From the NCBI GenBank assembly GCA_030272585.1, contig BSYQ01000001.1, forward strand, positions 2,976,001-3,040,000: a stretch of 64,000 nucleotides of DNA, in the 5' to 3' direction. The number at the start of each line of letters is the position of its first letter. Position 1 is the stretch's first letter. This DNA comes from Bryopsis sp. KO-2023. Lineage: Eukaryota; Chlorophyta; Ulvophyceae; Bryopsidales; Bryopsidaceae. The position numbers were made by a program, and so were the translations under genes. Of the stretch, positions 37,601-50,522 are shown one piece after another. The notes under the pieces are model-generated. The model did no database searches, was not told where the DNA came from, and worked only from the letters and a program-made list of their open reading frames with translations.

Positions 37601-38435
37601 GACCTCCGAAAGGAAAACCGAGGTCGAAACGAAACCAACCGGGAGGGTAGCACTGCAACAGATTGACGTTTTCTTGTAAGGCAATGGCAGGAAGTGGAGT
37701 TAATCACACGGAAATGTGGGCACAGGCAATCTCAATATGAAGGAGCCACCCCAAGCCACCTTCCTCTGATTAGCAACACTGCTATATGGGCAGGCGAAGC
37801 AACACCTCCACGAATCAACCAAGATGAGGAATTAGGGATCGCACTGATGGCATTTCGCCCTCACTCAACTGTCCCCAAAACATCTCAGAATTGCCAGCAT
37901 GCCAGCATACTCATCCATCTGTTACATGATGCCCAAACCAGCAAACAAAAAAAATACCACACACAATATACTGAGACGACATCTTTCAGCATTGAGAATC
38001 AATTCACTCTTCTGCGGTGAATTCAAACAAAAAAAAGCAATACAATATTGCAGAAGAGCAACCAAAATATACAAAAAAAAGTACAAAAAAAATAGCCAGA
38101 TGGCAGACATTTTAGGACAATCTCCCAATCCGCATTTTTCCTGCCATGCATGCATGTCCACCGCCCCCATCCATCCATGCAGAATCCATCAAAGATGCTT
38201 CCAGCATGTGTTGGCTGATCGTTGGTCCCCTGGACTTCCACTGCTGCAGCAAGCGATTCTGGACTCTCAGATGGGTGCCAGAATAATCATTCAGGATGGC
38301 CCCGAAAAACCGGCAAGTGCAGATGACTGCAGCAATGTCCTTCCCAGAGAGCATGTGGGATAGCACCCCTTTGGCTACATCAGGCACTTCTGTGAGAGGA
38401 TGAATGTCCATGCCTGCAGCAGAATCAAGCACCAT
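34663..38435 (-). CDS. F-box protein with unidentified C-terminal region
   Basis: The first recognisable exon has an ATG at 38435 (MVLDSAAGMDIHPLTEVPD) and an F-box: VPDVAKGVLSHMLSGKDIAA followed by VICTCRFFGAILND. F-box proteins bind SKP1 and present substrates to SCF ubiquitin ligases; the rest of the protein normally selects the substrate. Exon-like blocks follow near 37500-37300, 36780-36540 (FHVEYWRGDFVQFPDPRPGW) and 36190-36090. The last large exon (about 35595-34663) encodes a basic protein with GKNDSALYIDGRAFPSNTS, VKTVRDAVYWLKRAWWVIKR and ECLRMIVWCFVLGP before the stop. I recognise no known substrate domain. The middle joins are unverified, and the final exon could belong to a separate gene. 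Confidence 0.5.
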
Positions 38436-39834
38436 CTCGAGAATAAGGAATTGTCGCTGGCCAGTCACATTGCAGTGCCATTATGGTGCCGTGTCCCTCA
38501 TAGCAATTGTTATTTGTGACACTTGCTTAATACCGCGCACGATCCAGAAAGGGGGGCTAGTTCTTGCGCGGATTCAGGGCCCTGCTGCAGAACGGTTTTC
38601 GAACTGGGGCTTGTCTCTGATATGATCCAAATTCGCACGAGTTCGAACGCCAATCTGTATTTCAATCGTGAACGTGTGCAGCACGTACGTCATTGATAAG
38701 ACGGAAGTTCGTGCAAATGTGCATGTTGGCCTGTTTAATGGGCTTTGAGAACAATCCTTCGGTGGCGGTGTTTCTGGAAAGAGGGGGGGGTGGGAGTGTG
38801 CACAAATATCTTGCGCCATTTTATTCTTCCCGATTGGAGCGGGTTTTGATTGTTTCTCTTGGAATCCCTTGCGATGAGATGGAACGGTTGGGATTTCATG
38901 TGCCAGTTAGAAAACAAAACAAATACCATGCGGGTGACCAGAGATTCTTGTTTTTTTGGGGGGGTGGAATGTGGGTTGCTTGAATAACGAAGCGAATGAA
39001 TGTGGAATTGAGGGATATATACATGAACATGAAACCCACAAGTACATGTGTACATACATTTTGATATGGAATTGTTTATATTCAGAAACTCTAGCTGGTT
39101 GGAGGTCTTTCCTTGGAAATGTTTGGTCAGTGCATTCAGGAATTTGAGTGGTACCTGGATATCCCCACCCCTTCTGTCAGCCGCATTGCCTGGAAAGGAG
39201 TAGAAACGTAAATGAGAAAACAAACTGTTCCCAAGCACAAGCAAACAAAGAAGAAAAAATAGGAATCGGAGCCATGGGAAACCTGGCAGTTGAGAAATAA
39301 GAAATATGTGTCAACACAAAGAAATGTACATTTCTAAGAGGAACACGAACAGAAAGGTCTCGACACATTCATCAAGTTGTGCTACTGGGCTGGAATTGAC
39401 TCAGAAATTTCCACCAGTCTGTAATTGGCCGATTTGTTCCTTTCTCTTTCTACGGAGATGCAAAAAAGCATATGGAATTGTATGTTTGCACCACATACAT
39501 GCAGCATTAACATCCATTGTTTCCACTCCACTGGACAAATATCTTGAGGTCAATTTGAGATAAGAAAGTCTCTGTTGTGTCTGCTTGTTGGCATTGCAAT
39601 TGAAGCTCCTCAAACCGGAACAGAACACACAGACACGAGCATACAAAACCCAAAATATACAAACTACTCCCTAGCACTACACCACCCTCCACCAACAATC
39701 ACATCCCAAAAAACATCCATCCATCAAACCAATATCCCCCCCCCCCCCTTCTTTTTTTCGTCCAACTGTGCCCTCTCATGCCCACCCACTGCTGTTTAAA
39801 ATTCACAAAACAGAAACGAAAACAAGAGAAAAAA
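38436..39834. other. Gap between F-box gene and RAPTOR stop
   Basis: About 1.4 kb with no supported exon. It should contain the F-box promoter (the CG-containing part near 38530-38700, with a possible further upstream exon before 38470) and the 3' UTR of RAPTOR. A C-run of 12 lies near 39739. Confidence 0.4.
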
Positions 39835-42800
39835 CTACCTAGATGTGCTTCCACTGGTGCTGTTGTGTGAAGAACAAGCATTTTCAGGCACAGTTCCGTT
39901 TGTCCGCACATCATAAATCACACAAACACCCCCTTTCCCAGCTGCAGCAAACTTGGCTTCTTTCTGGTGGAACGACAGACAAGCAACGGGCCCTTGCAGA
40001 CTTTCTGAGCCCGGCCTGTAAGGCGTCGCAGCCCCAACCTGCAAATCAAAAACACCTCAGGGTGAATTATTTTGCACATGATGGCCAAAAATCTCCAAAG
40101 TTTGATTACAGATGAATAGAGCATGGTCACTGGCAAATTAGGGTATAGAAAATCGCCCAAAAAAAACCCACAGAAAAGCGAGCCCATTCCACCCACCTGC
40201 TCCGCGTTGGCACTCCACACTTTCACCACAGGCTGCAATGTAGCTGATGCCATCAATTTCATGGAGGCATGAGATGCAAGAGCACTTACTCCGCCACGGC
40301 TGTGGGCCTGTATTGATTTCACCACCCCAAATTCTACAGCACCCCTCCCCACAGCCCTCAAATCCAGCAGCAACATTTTCCCATCTTGCGAGATGACGGA
40401 AACCCGTTCGGTCTGATCATCGGATGCCAGGGACAGGCCTGCAATGGCTTGGTGGTTGCTGGAAGCGAAAGGTTTGGAAGAAGCCACAGGCGCAGGCGCT
40501 GATGATCGGAGATCAAACAGCTTGACGACTCCATCAGAGGTACCGGCCACAAGGAGGCAAGGATTGTGAGCGAAGCAACGCAAAAAGTCGACATTTGGCA
40601 TCGAATTCTGGTCCACCGCGAACTGCGTTCAACAAAATACTCTCAACCATCAAAATCAGGGAGAACAGATGCATTGGCACAAAACTCATTGAAATCCCTA
40701 AAAGAAAAAGGCGAGTAATGACTTTTTTCCGGCTCGCTTGACACTCAGACCAGGGTTGTAATGCACGAAGCAAACCTCCCACCTGAGGCAGTTGGCACTC
40801 ATACTCCACATTCATTCGGCAAATGGATCCCTTTGCATCACCCCCGGATGAAAAAAGCTCCCCAGACAAGGGCTGCCATTCGAACGCTGCTGGCTCCCGC
40901 TGATGTCTTGGAGCCATCTGCACTGGCACACTTTGCCAAGCGCTCACTAACCTCGGTTCACTGGCTGTTACGCAGCCATCCAATACTCGAACAGAGCCAT
41001 CGGTTCCACACACCAGGACGAAATCCAATCCTCGGTTGTTCAAAGAGAACAAGGACACGGGGTCCACAGCGACGGTGTGATGACTCGATTTCGACCCTGC
41101 CCACCATAAGGGAAAATCAACGAGGGTTCAGGTGTTGATCACTTTTTGCAAGTCCAAACAGAATTCCCCTATATATTCAATTGAGATTTACTTTTGGATC
41201 AACATTCTCCTCGCACCATGAGAAAGCCAGTTCAAACACCCAAAAAAACCAATGAATCGAGAGTATGAATCCACGACAGCTATTGAGGAAAGAATCCAGG
41301 GCTGAGCGCTGCACCTGCTACGTGGAAGAATGACACACAGGTTTTCTTCTCGTAGTCCACTATTTTCATGGAGCCCTCTCGGCTCGTCGCAGCTAACAAT
41401 GGCATGGCTGGGTCGAAAAGCAAGGACCCCACAGCATCGAACTTCAACTCCATGCTGATCGGCTTCCTGCCCAGACGAGCTTCCCCCTGATGCACGTCAG
41501 CCCTCTCTGAACTGACATCCAAACGGTAAAACTCATCCACAAGCCGATGACGTTCCTACCACAACACCGGAGCGACAAAAGGAAATCAGAGAGGAATCTA
41601 CAGGCGAAATCCTCTTGGGATGATTCATTGCCACACAACCTCGCAGACCCCGCGGGTGATCTAGACCCTGCACAATTCACCTCTCTTTCACGAATGAGCT
41701 GTCAACTACACATATCAAATCTGGTACCTGATGACGATTCGAAATGAGTAGAATTCGTGGCCTCACCTTTGCAGGCAGGGCCACTTTCTGTCTCCAAAGT
41801 TTAAACACTCTTGAAGAAGGCACCGTTGGGGCGACGCGGCCCTGGTCTGGCACATGCTGCCCTCCTCGATGCGGACCTCGCAACAGTTGATTCAGAGAGC
41901 CCCCTGCCACCACTGGTGCTGCAACCAGCACAAAAACACGAGCCACTCAGCATGGATTTGCCCCCACCCTTTTCCCTACAGATCAGATTGAGTTAAAAAT
42001 TTTGACAGGGCTTAGTTTGATGATGTGGTGTTGTGATTTGTACTAACCGTGTTCCTCTGATCTTCGGAGAGTGAAGGGAGTCCTTTGGCAGTGCTTCGAT
42101 CCCAGTTCGAGTCTGATTGACAGGAGGTCGGAGTGAAGGGCCTCGTGTTCTGATCCTGCGGACGACTGTGTGGTGTAGCTTTTCTCACTGCCTTTGGATT
42201 TGCTCCTGAACCACCTTTGCCTCACAGGGCCAGATGCTGAGAAGAGACCTACAAACACAGCGGGAACGGCCCCCTCAGTCTCAGCCTTGCTAGAAGCAGT
42301 TGTTAGCACTGCAATAACCTACCTATAGTCAAGATTCCCCCTCTCTGTGTCCAATCTTTGTGGATGAATGATGCAAGATGGAGGGGGGGGGGGGAGGAAA
42401 GGGAGGACCGGGTCAAAAAAGAGTGAGGGTGTGTGAGACTTACTCTTTGGACAGTCGGAAGGCTCCGAAGGTTCATGAGATTCCAGAGAAACATCCATTG
42501 ACCTGTTTAAATCCTTTCGTGGAAACGAAGATGATTTGCAGAGTTCCTTGTCAATCTCACTTGGGAGGTGCGGTGCCGAAAAAGAGTGTTTGTGCCGTGA
42601 TCGGTGGGATCCCAGGAGCAGGACCTCCCAATGGATGAGCTTCAACGCTTGCCTCCCGACTTCTGCTACCTGCAAAAAAGGCGAGATAAACAACTATTTT
42701 AACCCAAAACAAAGAATTTCTGCTCATGATGGCCGCAAAATTTCTCCCCTGAATCTGTGCCACCTAAAACGATTGCTGGAGTTCTTCCAGACTAATGATT

Positions 42801-45800
42801 ATGGGATTCAGCAGAAAGCTGTGTTGTTCCAGGGAAAAGGAATTGCTCAACCAACCCTCCAACCTCAGGATATGGATCTGTTGCCAGCAAGCACATCATC
42901 TCCACGATTCGCTTATGTATCTCTCCGATCGGAGCTTGACTCATAGGTGGAGGCGGCACGCTATCGAAACCTCTCTGCCCTGGCCATCCCGGTTCAAACC
43001 CACCTCGATGCGAAATACCTGCCACAGCAGGGAAAATCAAACCCAGCCCAGGAAAAACCCATTGCAGCAGCACCTCCGCAGACAAAATGTAACATTATAT
43101 ACCAGGATCATCGTGTCCCCGAGTCACCCCACTGTCGCTGTGGTGTGAGTAATTCACTTGTGCAGCATCCACTGTTGCCCATCTGAGGACGTCGGGGTTC
43201 TGCACAGGGGGGGGTCCATCATGGCGGGACATGATTGCATCCAAGCCGGATGCATCCCTCTGCAGCGATCGGATCTGCTGGGAGGCAAGGTCTTGAACAA
43301 CTTTTCCTGCCTCCTGTTGTAATGCAGCCACACCAGGATTCGCATCCAGAAAGAATTAATCGCTCCTCTCCAGAAAGTAACACCCCTTCTTGAGGAGAAC
43401 GCACCTGAAGGTACGCCCCTACATCCGCTTTCATGGCAAGCCGCGCCAACATGCACCCAATTTCTATCCGAACCAGAGGACTCCCATCATACGCGACCTG
43501 CAACAAGCCAATCAAATCAAAACAAAGAATGAGATGGTTTTACTGCTGGTGCAACTCCATCGGCAGTCAATCCTGAAAACCATCAAGTTGATAGATTAGA
43601 CCCCACCCGCAGTGCCGCATCGAGGGCTCTCTGTATGACTTGCATGTATCCTTGCGTGAGGAGTTCATGTGGGGGCGGCTCCACAAGGATCATGGTGCTC
43701 AGTGCATAGATGGCCGCAGCCCGGACTTCGGGGTCTTCAGCTATGGCTGCCACACTGGCCACCAACTCATCGGTGCGCTGCTCCAGTGCCTTGAGGATAC
43801 CCTGATGAGAAGAGAAGTCAAATGAATCAACACTCCAGCCTGCCAAACATCATGCTAACACAACGCTCCTTTCGTGGCACGTCTCAGTCCAATTTTTCTA
43901 AATTTGTGATTGTGTTGGCGCACCATATAGGAAAAGCAGAACCCAACATTTCAGGGTTTTGCTTCTATGGCTTTGTTTCTATGGTTTTGTTTTCAGTCCA
44001 AAAGTGGGGAGGGGGGGGGGATAATCTGACTTCCCAGGGAAGCCTCTTTTCACCTCTGGTCTGCCATCGCACATCTTGCCAATGCAGAGGCACACCGACT
44101 TCCACAATTCCCACACAGCCCCCACTTGCCCCGGTGGCACTGCTGCACGAAGCAGCCCGTCGCACATCCTCATCATGTTGCTTTTCAGACACTCCAGTTG
44201 CCCCTGCGATGGCCAAAAAAATCCAGAAAATCACATTTCAAAAAAGATTAAAAAAAAAAAACACACTTTTCGATTGAGAACAAACCCCAATCAACATATC
44301 TCAACTCCACCATTCCAACAAAAGATCCATACACAAACTCTGTGAATCTGATGAAGGTTGTGGAGAAGCTTTGTACATAAGCAAAGCGATCGAATCCAAA
44401 CCCCCACCTTGGGGTAATTGTCGCACATAACGGCAAGCACAAAGGCTGCCTTTGCATTGAGCTCCATGTTCACGGCGCCAGACTCCAAAAGGCGAACGAA
44501 ATACAGGTGCCCGTTGTCTTTCACGAGATCATGTTGGCATGCAGTATCCAGAGACATGATTTTGGCCCAGATGCGAATCAGAGTTTCTTGCAGCTCTGGT
44601 GTCGTAGTTTGCAGCAGCTTCAAGACGTATGGAAATATGCCCACTGATAAAGCAAGGTCCACTCCCCAAGTCCCCAGCTCCAGAAATCTATACAAAAGGT
44701 CGAGCGCTCTCAGCCGATGAACAGGACTGAGCAGAACCTACGGTGCAAGGAAAAAACCAGACGCTCTCAGCAATCTAGTCGAAAGCACAAGCTCAAGTAT
44801 TTTATGAGAAATCCTCATAAAACCCGCCATGCACTCACTCTAATGCAGGAACTGTAGAAGGCAAAACGCAGCCATACGTTTCGAATAATCGAACTGCAGG
44901 GATTTTTCAGAAAGAGGGTACGAGAAAGCACTCTAGTTTTCAACATGTTATCGACCCTGCCCAGCCACATCGATCCATTGCATTACCTGTAAGACGATCG
45001 GAAGTTGCCTAGGTGGGGGTTTGTGTGCAGACCCTTGCTGCAGCCAAAGCTCAAAAGAATCCAATTGATCGGCAAAGAACATCGTGGGTTCAAATGCCTT
45101 TGGTGGATCCAGCAGCAGCAACCCTGGCAGTTGCATCAAGACCTGCTCCGCAGCCAAGTCCCAGGCTTGCCACATGGAGTGATTTGCAGTGGGAGGCAAC
45201 CTAAACGCAACACAACACTTCCACTTTTATATGGGTGGTTGGGGGTATCTTCAGTCGATTTATTGGAGAAAAAAAAGGGTGTATGCATACCTGGGGTGGG
45301 AAATTGGTAGCACACCGACAGAAGACATCACTCGCTCAGCAAGAAGGAAATTGCGGAACAACGATGCCACTAGGAGGTCCTGTCGAAACAGTTTCTGAAA
45401 CAACTCCCTTGGCAGCACATTCCATGCAATCGTGTCGGTGATAGCTGTGAAAATCCAGTTCAGCTCTCCCAGTGGAGTTTTCCTGTCGCTAGGAAAGCCA
45501 GGAATATTATCCACCAGCTCGGGAGTGATTCTCTTGTCGCTGACCAGGCTCCTGGGCAGCAACCACCTCAGGGCAACTTTCAGCGGTGTTGTCAGACATG
45601 AGGTAAAGAGGTCGGCAGGAAATTCTGGATCTTGAGGGAGCATTTCGTTGGCTCGACAGGCAGCCAGGACGATGACATCCTTCAAAGGGTTCTCTTCATG
45701 GCCGAAAGGAGCGTAGCCCTCCTGCAAGCATTCTGTTTTATCTCAAGCTATTGCGAAACACAATGGCCCCCAGAAGCAAATCCAAAAATTCCTGCATCTG

Positions 45801-46964
45801 TGCGGTGCATCTCTTTTGCAACCAGATCCCCTTCCCCTCAAATTAAGAAAAAAAAAAAAATCAAAAACACAGCTAATAAAGGGAATTGATCCATCAGCCC
45901 ATGTCAGACACCCCACAGCGTTGCGTCATTATTCAGCACACCTCATTGCTTCTCCCTTGCTCCATCATTCCTTTGAAAGAGTTCACCACCGTGCCCGCCG
46001 ACGGGCAATCAAAGACATAGATCACGGGGTGCAGAATCCAGGAATGCAGATCATAGATGGACAGAGGAATGTACTGCGTGTACTGGCTGTTGAAAACCCA
46101 GATTTCCCCGTTGTCTGTCGGTCGAGGCACGCCATGCCCATTGTAGTGAAATAACACCCGCTCGGTCTGCATAAACACCAATGAACGGCTGCTGAAAACT
46201 CTGATGGGTGCGAATTTGAGCAGTTTTTTGGTTGCATACAAGGGACACATCTTGGGGTGTGTATTTATTTGCACCACTGCTCACCTTGGCGGTTTTGCGC
46301 AACGCTGCACACTGCTTCCTGACGATCTCGATGGTCGGATCCATTGCGAGTTTATATTTGGCTCGATGTTGCCATCGTTCATATTGAGATTGAAGTTTTT
46401 TCCCTGGAACGCATTAAATCAGAACATCACCCCACCGACCAAAAACTGAAAATTAAATCTTGGAGAGAAGGGGGGGGGCATTTTCCACCAAAATTTGGAG
46501 ATTTTCTCGATTGAATCTCAACCAATCCTGCACCAATTTGGAAACTTGGCAGTTCCAGTGCTGGATTATCCATTTTATCACTGAAATCAAATTCAAATTC
46601 TATTGGCCAACTTTGTTCAAATGTAGACAACTAAAACAGTTTTTTTTCCCAAAAAAAAAAGAATATAAAAACTCCTTCGATTGGGTGATATTCACCACCT
46701 ATAATACATCCGGACAATTGCGAGACCTATTGCTTCCAGAGCCCTCTGATTCGGCAATGCAGTTGGATCGATCCAGCACTGCTTTCTGGCACATGGTGAA
46801 ATCTTCAAGACTCCAGGTGGATCCACTCCGATGTTCAAGCACACCACCAGAGCCACAGCAGAAGTTTTTATTTTCTCTTTTTGGCACCACTTGGATACGA
46901 GTCCAGAAAACTGTCGTGAAGAGGAATCCTTGGCTTCCTCGGAAAATAGTTGTCCATACCGGTC
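39835..46964 (-). CDS. RAPTOR: RAPTOR, TOR complex 1 scaffold
   Basis: Exon 46964-46727 encodes [20 protein letters not shown] and [20 protein letters not shown]; 46403-46285 encodes [17 protein letters not shown] and [13 protein letters not shown]; 46166-45942 encodes [32 protein letters not shown] and [13 protein letters not shown]. This is the RNC (caspase-like) domain, with the YNGHG histidine and FDC cysteine both present. Exon 45722 to about 45310 continues it ([12 protein letters not shown]). HEAT-type exons run from about 45190 to 42050, including [19 protein letters not shown] and [17 protein letters not shown]40 repeats occupy 41540-39835 ([53 protein letters not shown]). RAPTOR recruits TORC1 substrates through TOS motifs. 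The start codon lies upstream of 46964 and is unresolved. Confidence 0.95.
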
Positions 46965-47517
46965 CTGAAGAAAGCGTCAAAATCTGCTTTTCGGAATGAG
47001 TCTATTGTCGTTACTACCTCCCACGGGCTACGAGTTGTACATTGAAGGAACGTGGATATGTGGTTGACTTTCAAAGAGGTGCGTTAAATTTCGACACAAG
47101 AGAAAGCGGTGGTTGGCGAGATTCGTTCGATGGCTCAACGCGTGCTCATCACAGGTATCTACAGCCTTTTGCGCGTAGAGGGGGCATCTTGACAAAGACG
47201 TCGCCCCCGGGAGAACTTAGGACGCACCTCCAAGAACAAAGATCTAACCGCCTCCATCGCGGATTCCGGCAGGTGACTGCGCAGGGTGTCGCGCGCGCTC
47301 CAGAAACTCAGGAGGTGGGTGAAACTTCAAGCCCAACGAAGAAGATTCGTTGCAGTGAGGCTGACTCACCACCCTTTACTCAGCGAGCGCGCGCACATGA
47401 TGATGACCTTCCCTGATTCACCCTTCAGCCACCAACCATCCAGTTTTTCGATCCAGAGATCAGTCTCTTTCGTTCGATCCTTTCGCTTCTTGCGATTTTC
47501 CCCCGAGATCGATCACG
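46965..47517. promoter_or_regulatory. Divergent promoter region, RAPTOR / G-patch gene
   Basis: About 550 bp lies between the first confirmed RAPTOR exon and the G-patch start. It is CG-rich from 47130 to 47510 and must also hold RAPTOR's first coding exon and 5' UTR. A minus-strand stretch ending in CCGTGGGAG|GTAGTA at about 46998 could be an exon that joins in phase, but no in-frame ATG precedes it. Confidence 0.5.
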
Positions 47518-49780
47518 ATGAGTCCTTCGCAGCTCGCTGTCGAGGGGCACACCTACCAGGGGGTGCACAAAGGCTCGGCGGGCTACAAGCTTTTGTCGTC
47601 CATGGGATGGAAAGAAGGCGAGGGACTGGTAAGGCTGTTTAGCGACGTTGGCTGCGGTTTTCCTGGAAGGGAGCCTGCGCCATCGTATGTGACTCGAGGG
47701 AGTCCAGGACGTGGTGTGGCGGCTTGTAAGTTAGTTTTTTCCAAGGAAAGACAACTAATCAAATGAGAGGAAATGAAAATGGAGTGGTGTTGAGGCGGGA
47801 TGCTTTTGTCTTTTCTTTTCTCAAGGGAGCCAATGGTCAGGGGATTGTGGAGCACATCAAAGTGAAGAAAAAGGCGGATTCTCTTGGTGTTGGGACGGTG
47901 AGTTCATATTCCACGAATCAACAGATATAGTTCGCGAAATTGAAAAAAAAATAAGAAAATTGCGAACATCACCCTGACACAATGGGAGAATGCATACCTT
48001 GTCAGACAAGGGGAAAATTTTATTTCTGGTTGCTTTAAAATCACAAATGATATACATGCATGCAAATGGAGGGAACTTGTGTGAGGAAATGGATTGGGTG
48101 AGATGAGTGGTTTAATGTATGTTCGAGCAGGAGAAGGCCATGAAAAAAAATGAGGATTGGCTCCTCAACATGTCGGTGTTTGATAAAATGTTGGCTGGGC
48201 TGAAAGAAGTGAAAGCAAGTGATGGTGCTCCTTCAGAGAAATCCAGAGACAGCTCGGCTGAAAAGGTAGGGGATTTTGATGACAAATCGTTGCCCACACA
48301 CACCCCTATAACCAATTCCAAAGCCAGATTCTAGCAGCATCTTTTATTGCCAGAACAAACCACCAGTTAGAAGAGGAAGAAAAAAACTCTTCTCAGGCCG
48401 GTAATGATGTGCTCTAGGTGGATGGCAAAAAGTCGAAGAAAAAAAGGAAAGCTTCAAAATCAGATTCGGAGAGCCTCCCCAACAAAAGCTCGGAGAAAAA
48501 AAGGAAGAAGAAAAAGAAAGGTGAAAAGGCTTCCGAAGAGGAGGGCAGCGAAGGTGAAGCAGCTTCCCCGCAGCCGCTCGTTAAAAAAAAAGCCGTTTCT
48601 CATGTGGGGCGGTTTCGTCGACGAGAGGCTGCCAAGATCGTGAAGAACTATTCGTCGACTGACCTGGCAGCCATTTTGGGGACAGCGACCCAATTTGAAA
48701 AAGATACAACAAAAGATGAGCAAAACAGGTAGAAACCGTAAACGCAATATGACGGGGGGATGGATGTACGAAGGCTCAGTCGATATTTCCGATACCTTTC
48801 AAAAAGCTTCGGGGTTACTGTTTGAAAAACAGAGAAGGAGAAAGAGTGAAACGAGTGAAGCAATTCACCATAAAGAAGTCCATCATGTCGCATGAATATG
48901 GGGCTGACTGGGAAAAATTGTACGAATAGGGAGAGTGAGGTTTGATCAGACGTCCATCAGATAATGTTGAATCGAAGGGTATGTTTCATATTATTTCTTT
49001 CTTCTGCTCGTTACCTCCAGTTCCGAAGCTCAAGAGGCTTCCGAGGCTGAGGAGGACGAAAGCGCACAAGAAGATGAGTCATCAAAATGGTGGGCTCGAA
49101 AATTCATGCGGGCCGGTACCCTACAAAAACCCAAGAAGACGGGTTCGAACGGGATGTCCTTCCGCCAAGGAAAGAAAGCTGCCATCAACATTCATGGCTT
49201 CTCTGAGCAAGATCAGACGAACTTGTGGACTAGGGCCCAGGAAGGGGCGTCCAAAGGGCGGAAGGGACTGGGGGAGGCTGCGATCAAAAAAATCGGTGGG
49301 GAAAAAGTGGGTCAAGGGAAGAGAACTGTGTTTTCTGGGGAGGAGAGCGGCCCCGAGGAATGTGGCGATGGGGGAAATGTCACATCAGAACCTGCTAGTG
49401 AAGCCAAGCAGGAAGTCGAGCGGGAAGCCACTTCAAGCAGGGAGCAGGATTGTGTTGGTGATGAGAATGGTGGTTTGGGGGGCAAAGGCCCCAAGGAGAA
49501 AAAAACCAAAAAGTCCAAAAGAAAGTCGAACAAGGTCGGCAGCAAGGAGTCCAAAAATGCCGACAAAGAAAATTTCGACGAGAAGAAATTGCTCAAGATT
49601 GCTTTGGAGGAGCTCAAGGCAAACGGAGGGCAGTTGAAATTTCGGAAGCTGTGCAAACTGGTGCTGACTGGCCTGGATTCGGGCAAAGCCGAGAATGAGG
49701 CTCGTCTCGAGCAATTGAAAACAGTTTTGGGAAACAGCAGGAAGGTGGAATTCGATGGAAAGGTGGTGAAAAGATCGTGA
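47518..49780 (+). CDS. Nucleolar G-patch protein (GPATCH4/PINX1-like)
   Basis: The ATG at 47518 opens MSPSQLAVEGHTYQG. The G-patch is split by an intron: GYKLLSSMGWKEGEGL ends at 47629 and GANGQGIVEHIKVKKKADSL begins near 47826. Exon 3 (about 48131-48265) adds EDWLLNMSVFDKMLAGLKEV. Exon 4 (48418 to about 48728) is a lysine-rich nucleolar-type tract followed by HVGRFRRREAAKIVKNYSST and DLAAILG. The last exon (about 49021-49780) has KWWARKFMRAGTL and NIHGFSEQDQTNLWTRAQEG, then acidic and KKTKKSKRKS stretches. It ends with LLKIALEELKANGGQLKFRK, a short helical domain seen at the end of several nucleolar proteins. G-patches bind and stimulate DEAH-box helicases, so this protein probably acts in pre-rRNA processing. 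Confidence 0.9.
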
Positions 49781-50522
49781 TGGTGTGCGATGTATTCTTT
49801 TAATTCTTTTCTTTACCCGACATCGTTTGAGAACGGAACGCCCAAGGGGTAGTTTGGCATCCAACAGGGATTTTTTATTTATTTATTTGACATGCAGAAG
49901 AGGGGCCCAGCGTATTGTTCACATTTCACAATGTACCACAGCCAAGGCATCTCTGTCCCCGATTCTAAGGGGTTGATTCGTTGTTGTTGATTTGTGAATG
50001 TCGAGTGATAATCAATTGATCCACTTTGGGTCCAGATAGGAAAGCTAAGAAAATCTAGCCCTGGACTATACATGTAAGCCAGCCTTGGCCGCCTCAGCCG
50101 CCCCAGCCGCCTTGGGTTTGCCTTGATTTGAGGAAAAGGAAGGCAAGCCCGATAAGCGCTGTCATATCATCCAGCAAACGTCGACATCAGGGCCCCACAG
50201 ATAGGCTGCGATCCTTGCGCTCCTCCTTGCTGACGCATATTCTGATGAGAATATTATTCCCGAGTCACATCCCCTTACCCTCTGGTTCCTGCAAGAGTGC
50301 AGCATTTTGTTGCGTCCCGCTTCTGTTTGCCACCAGCTGCGGCGGGATCTTCAAACCATTCTTTTATTTGGACGATTGTTGAGGGACTATTTTTTTTCTC
50401 TCCTGGGAAGATCTGTTTCGAAAACTTCCAGCCTTATTGCTGTACATATTAGACGAGAAACTCCGTTGTGTCTGGGGTAGGACGCTCAGAATCTGCTCAT
50501 CTTTTGGACGGGTTCCAATCAT
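49781..50522. other. Intergenic, between two plus-strand genes
   Basis: The first part is the 3' flank of the G-patch gene. From 50080 to 50360 the sequence is CG-richer and has short repeats (GCCGCCTCAGCCGCCCCAGCC near 50090); it is probably the promoter of the next gene. No exon is supported. Confidence 0.4.
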
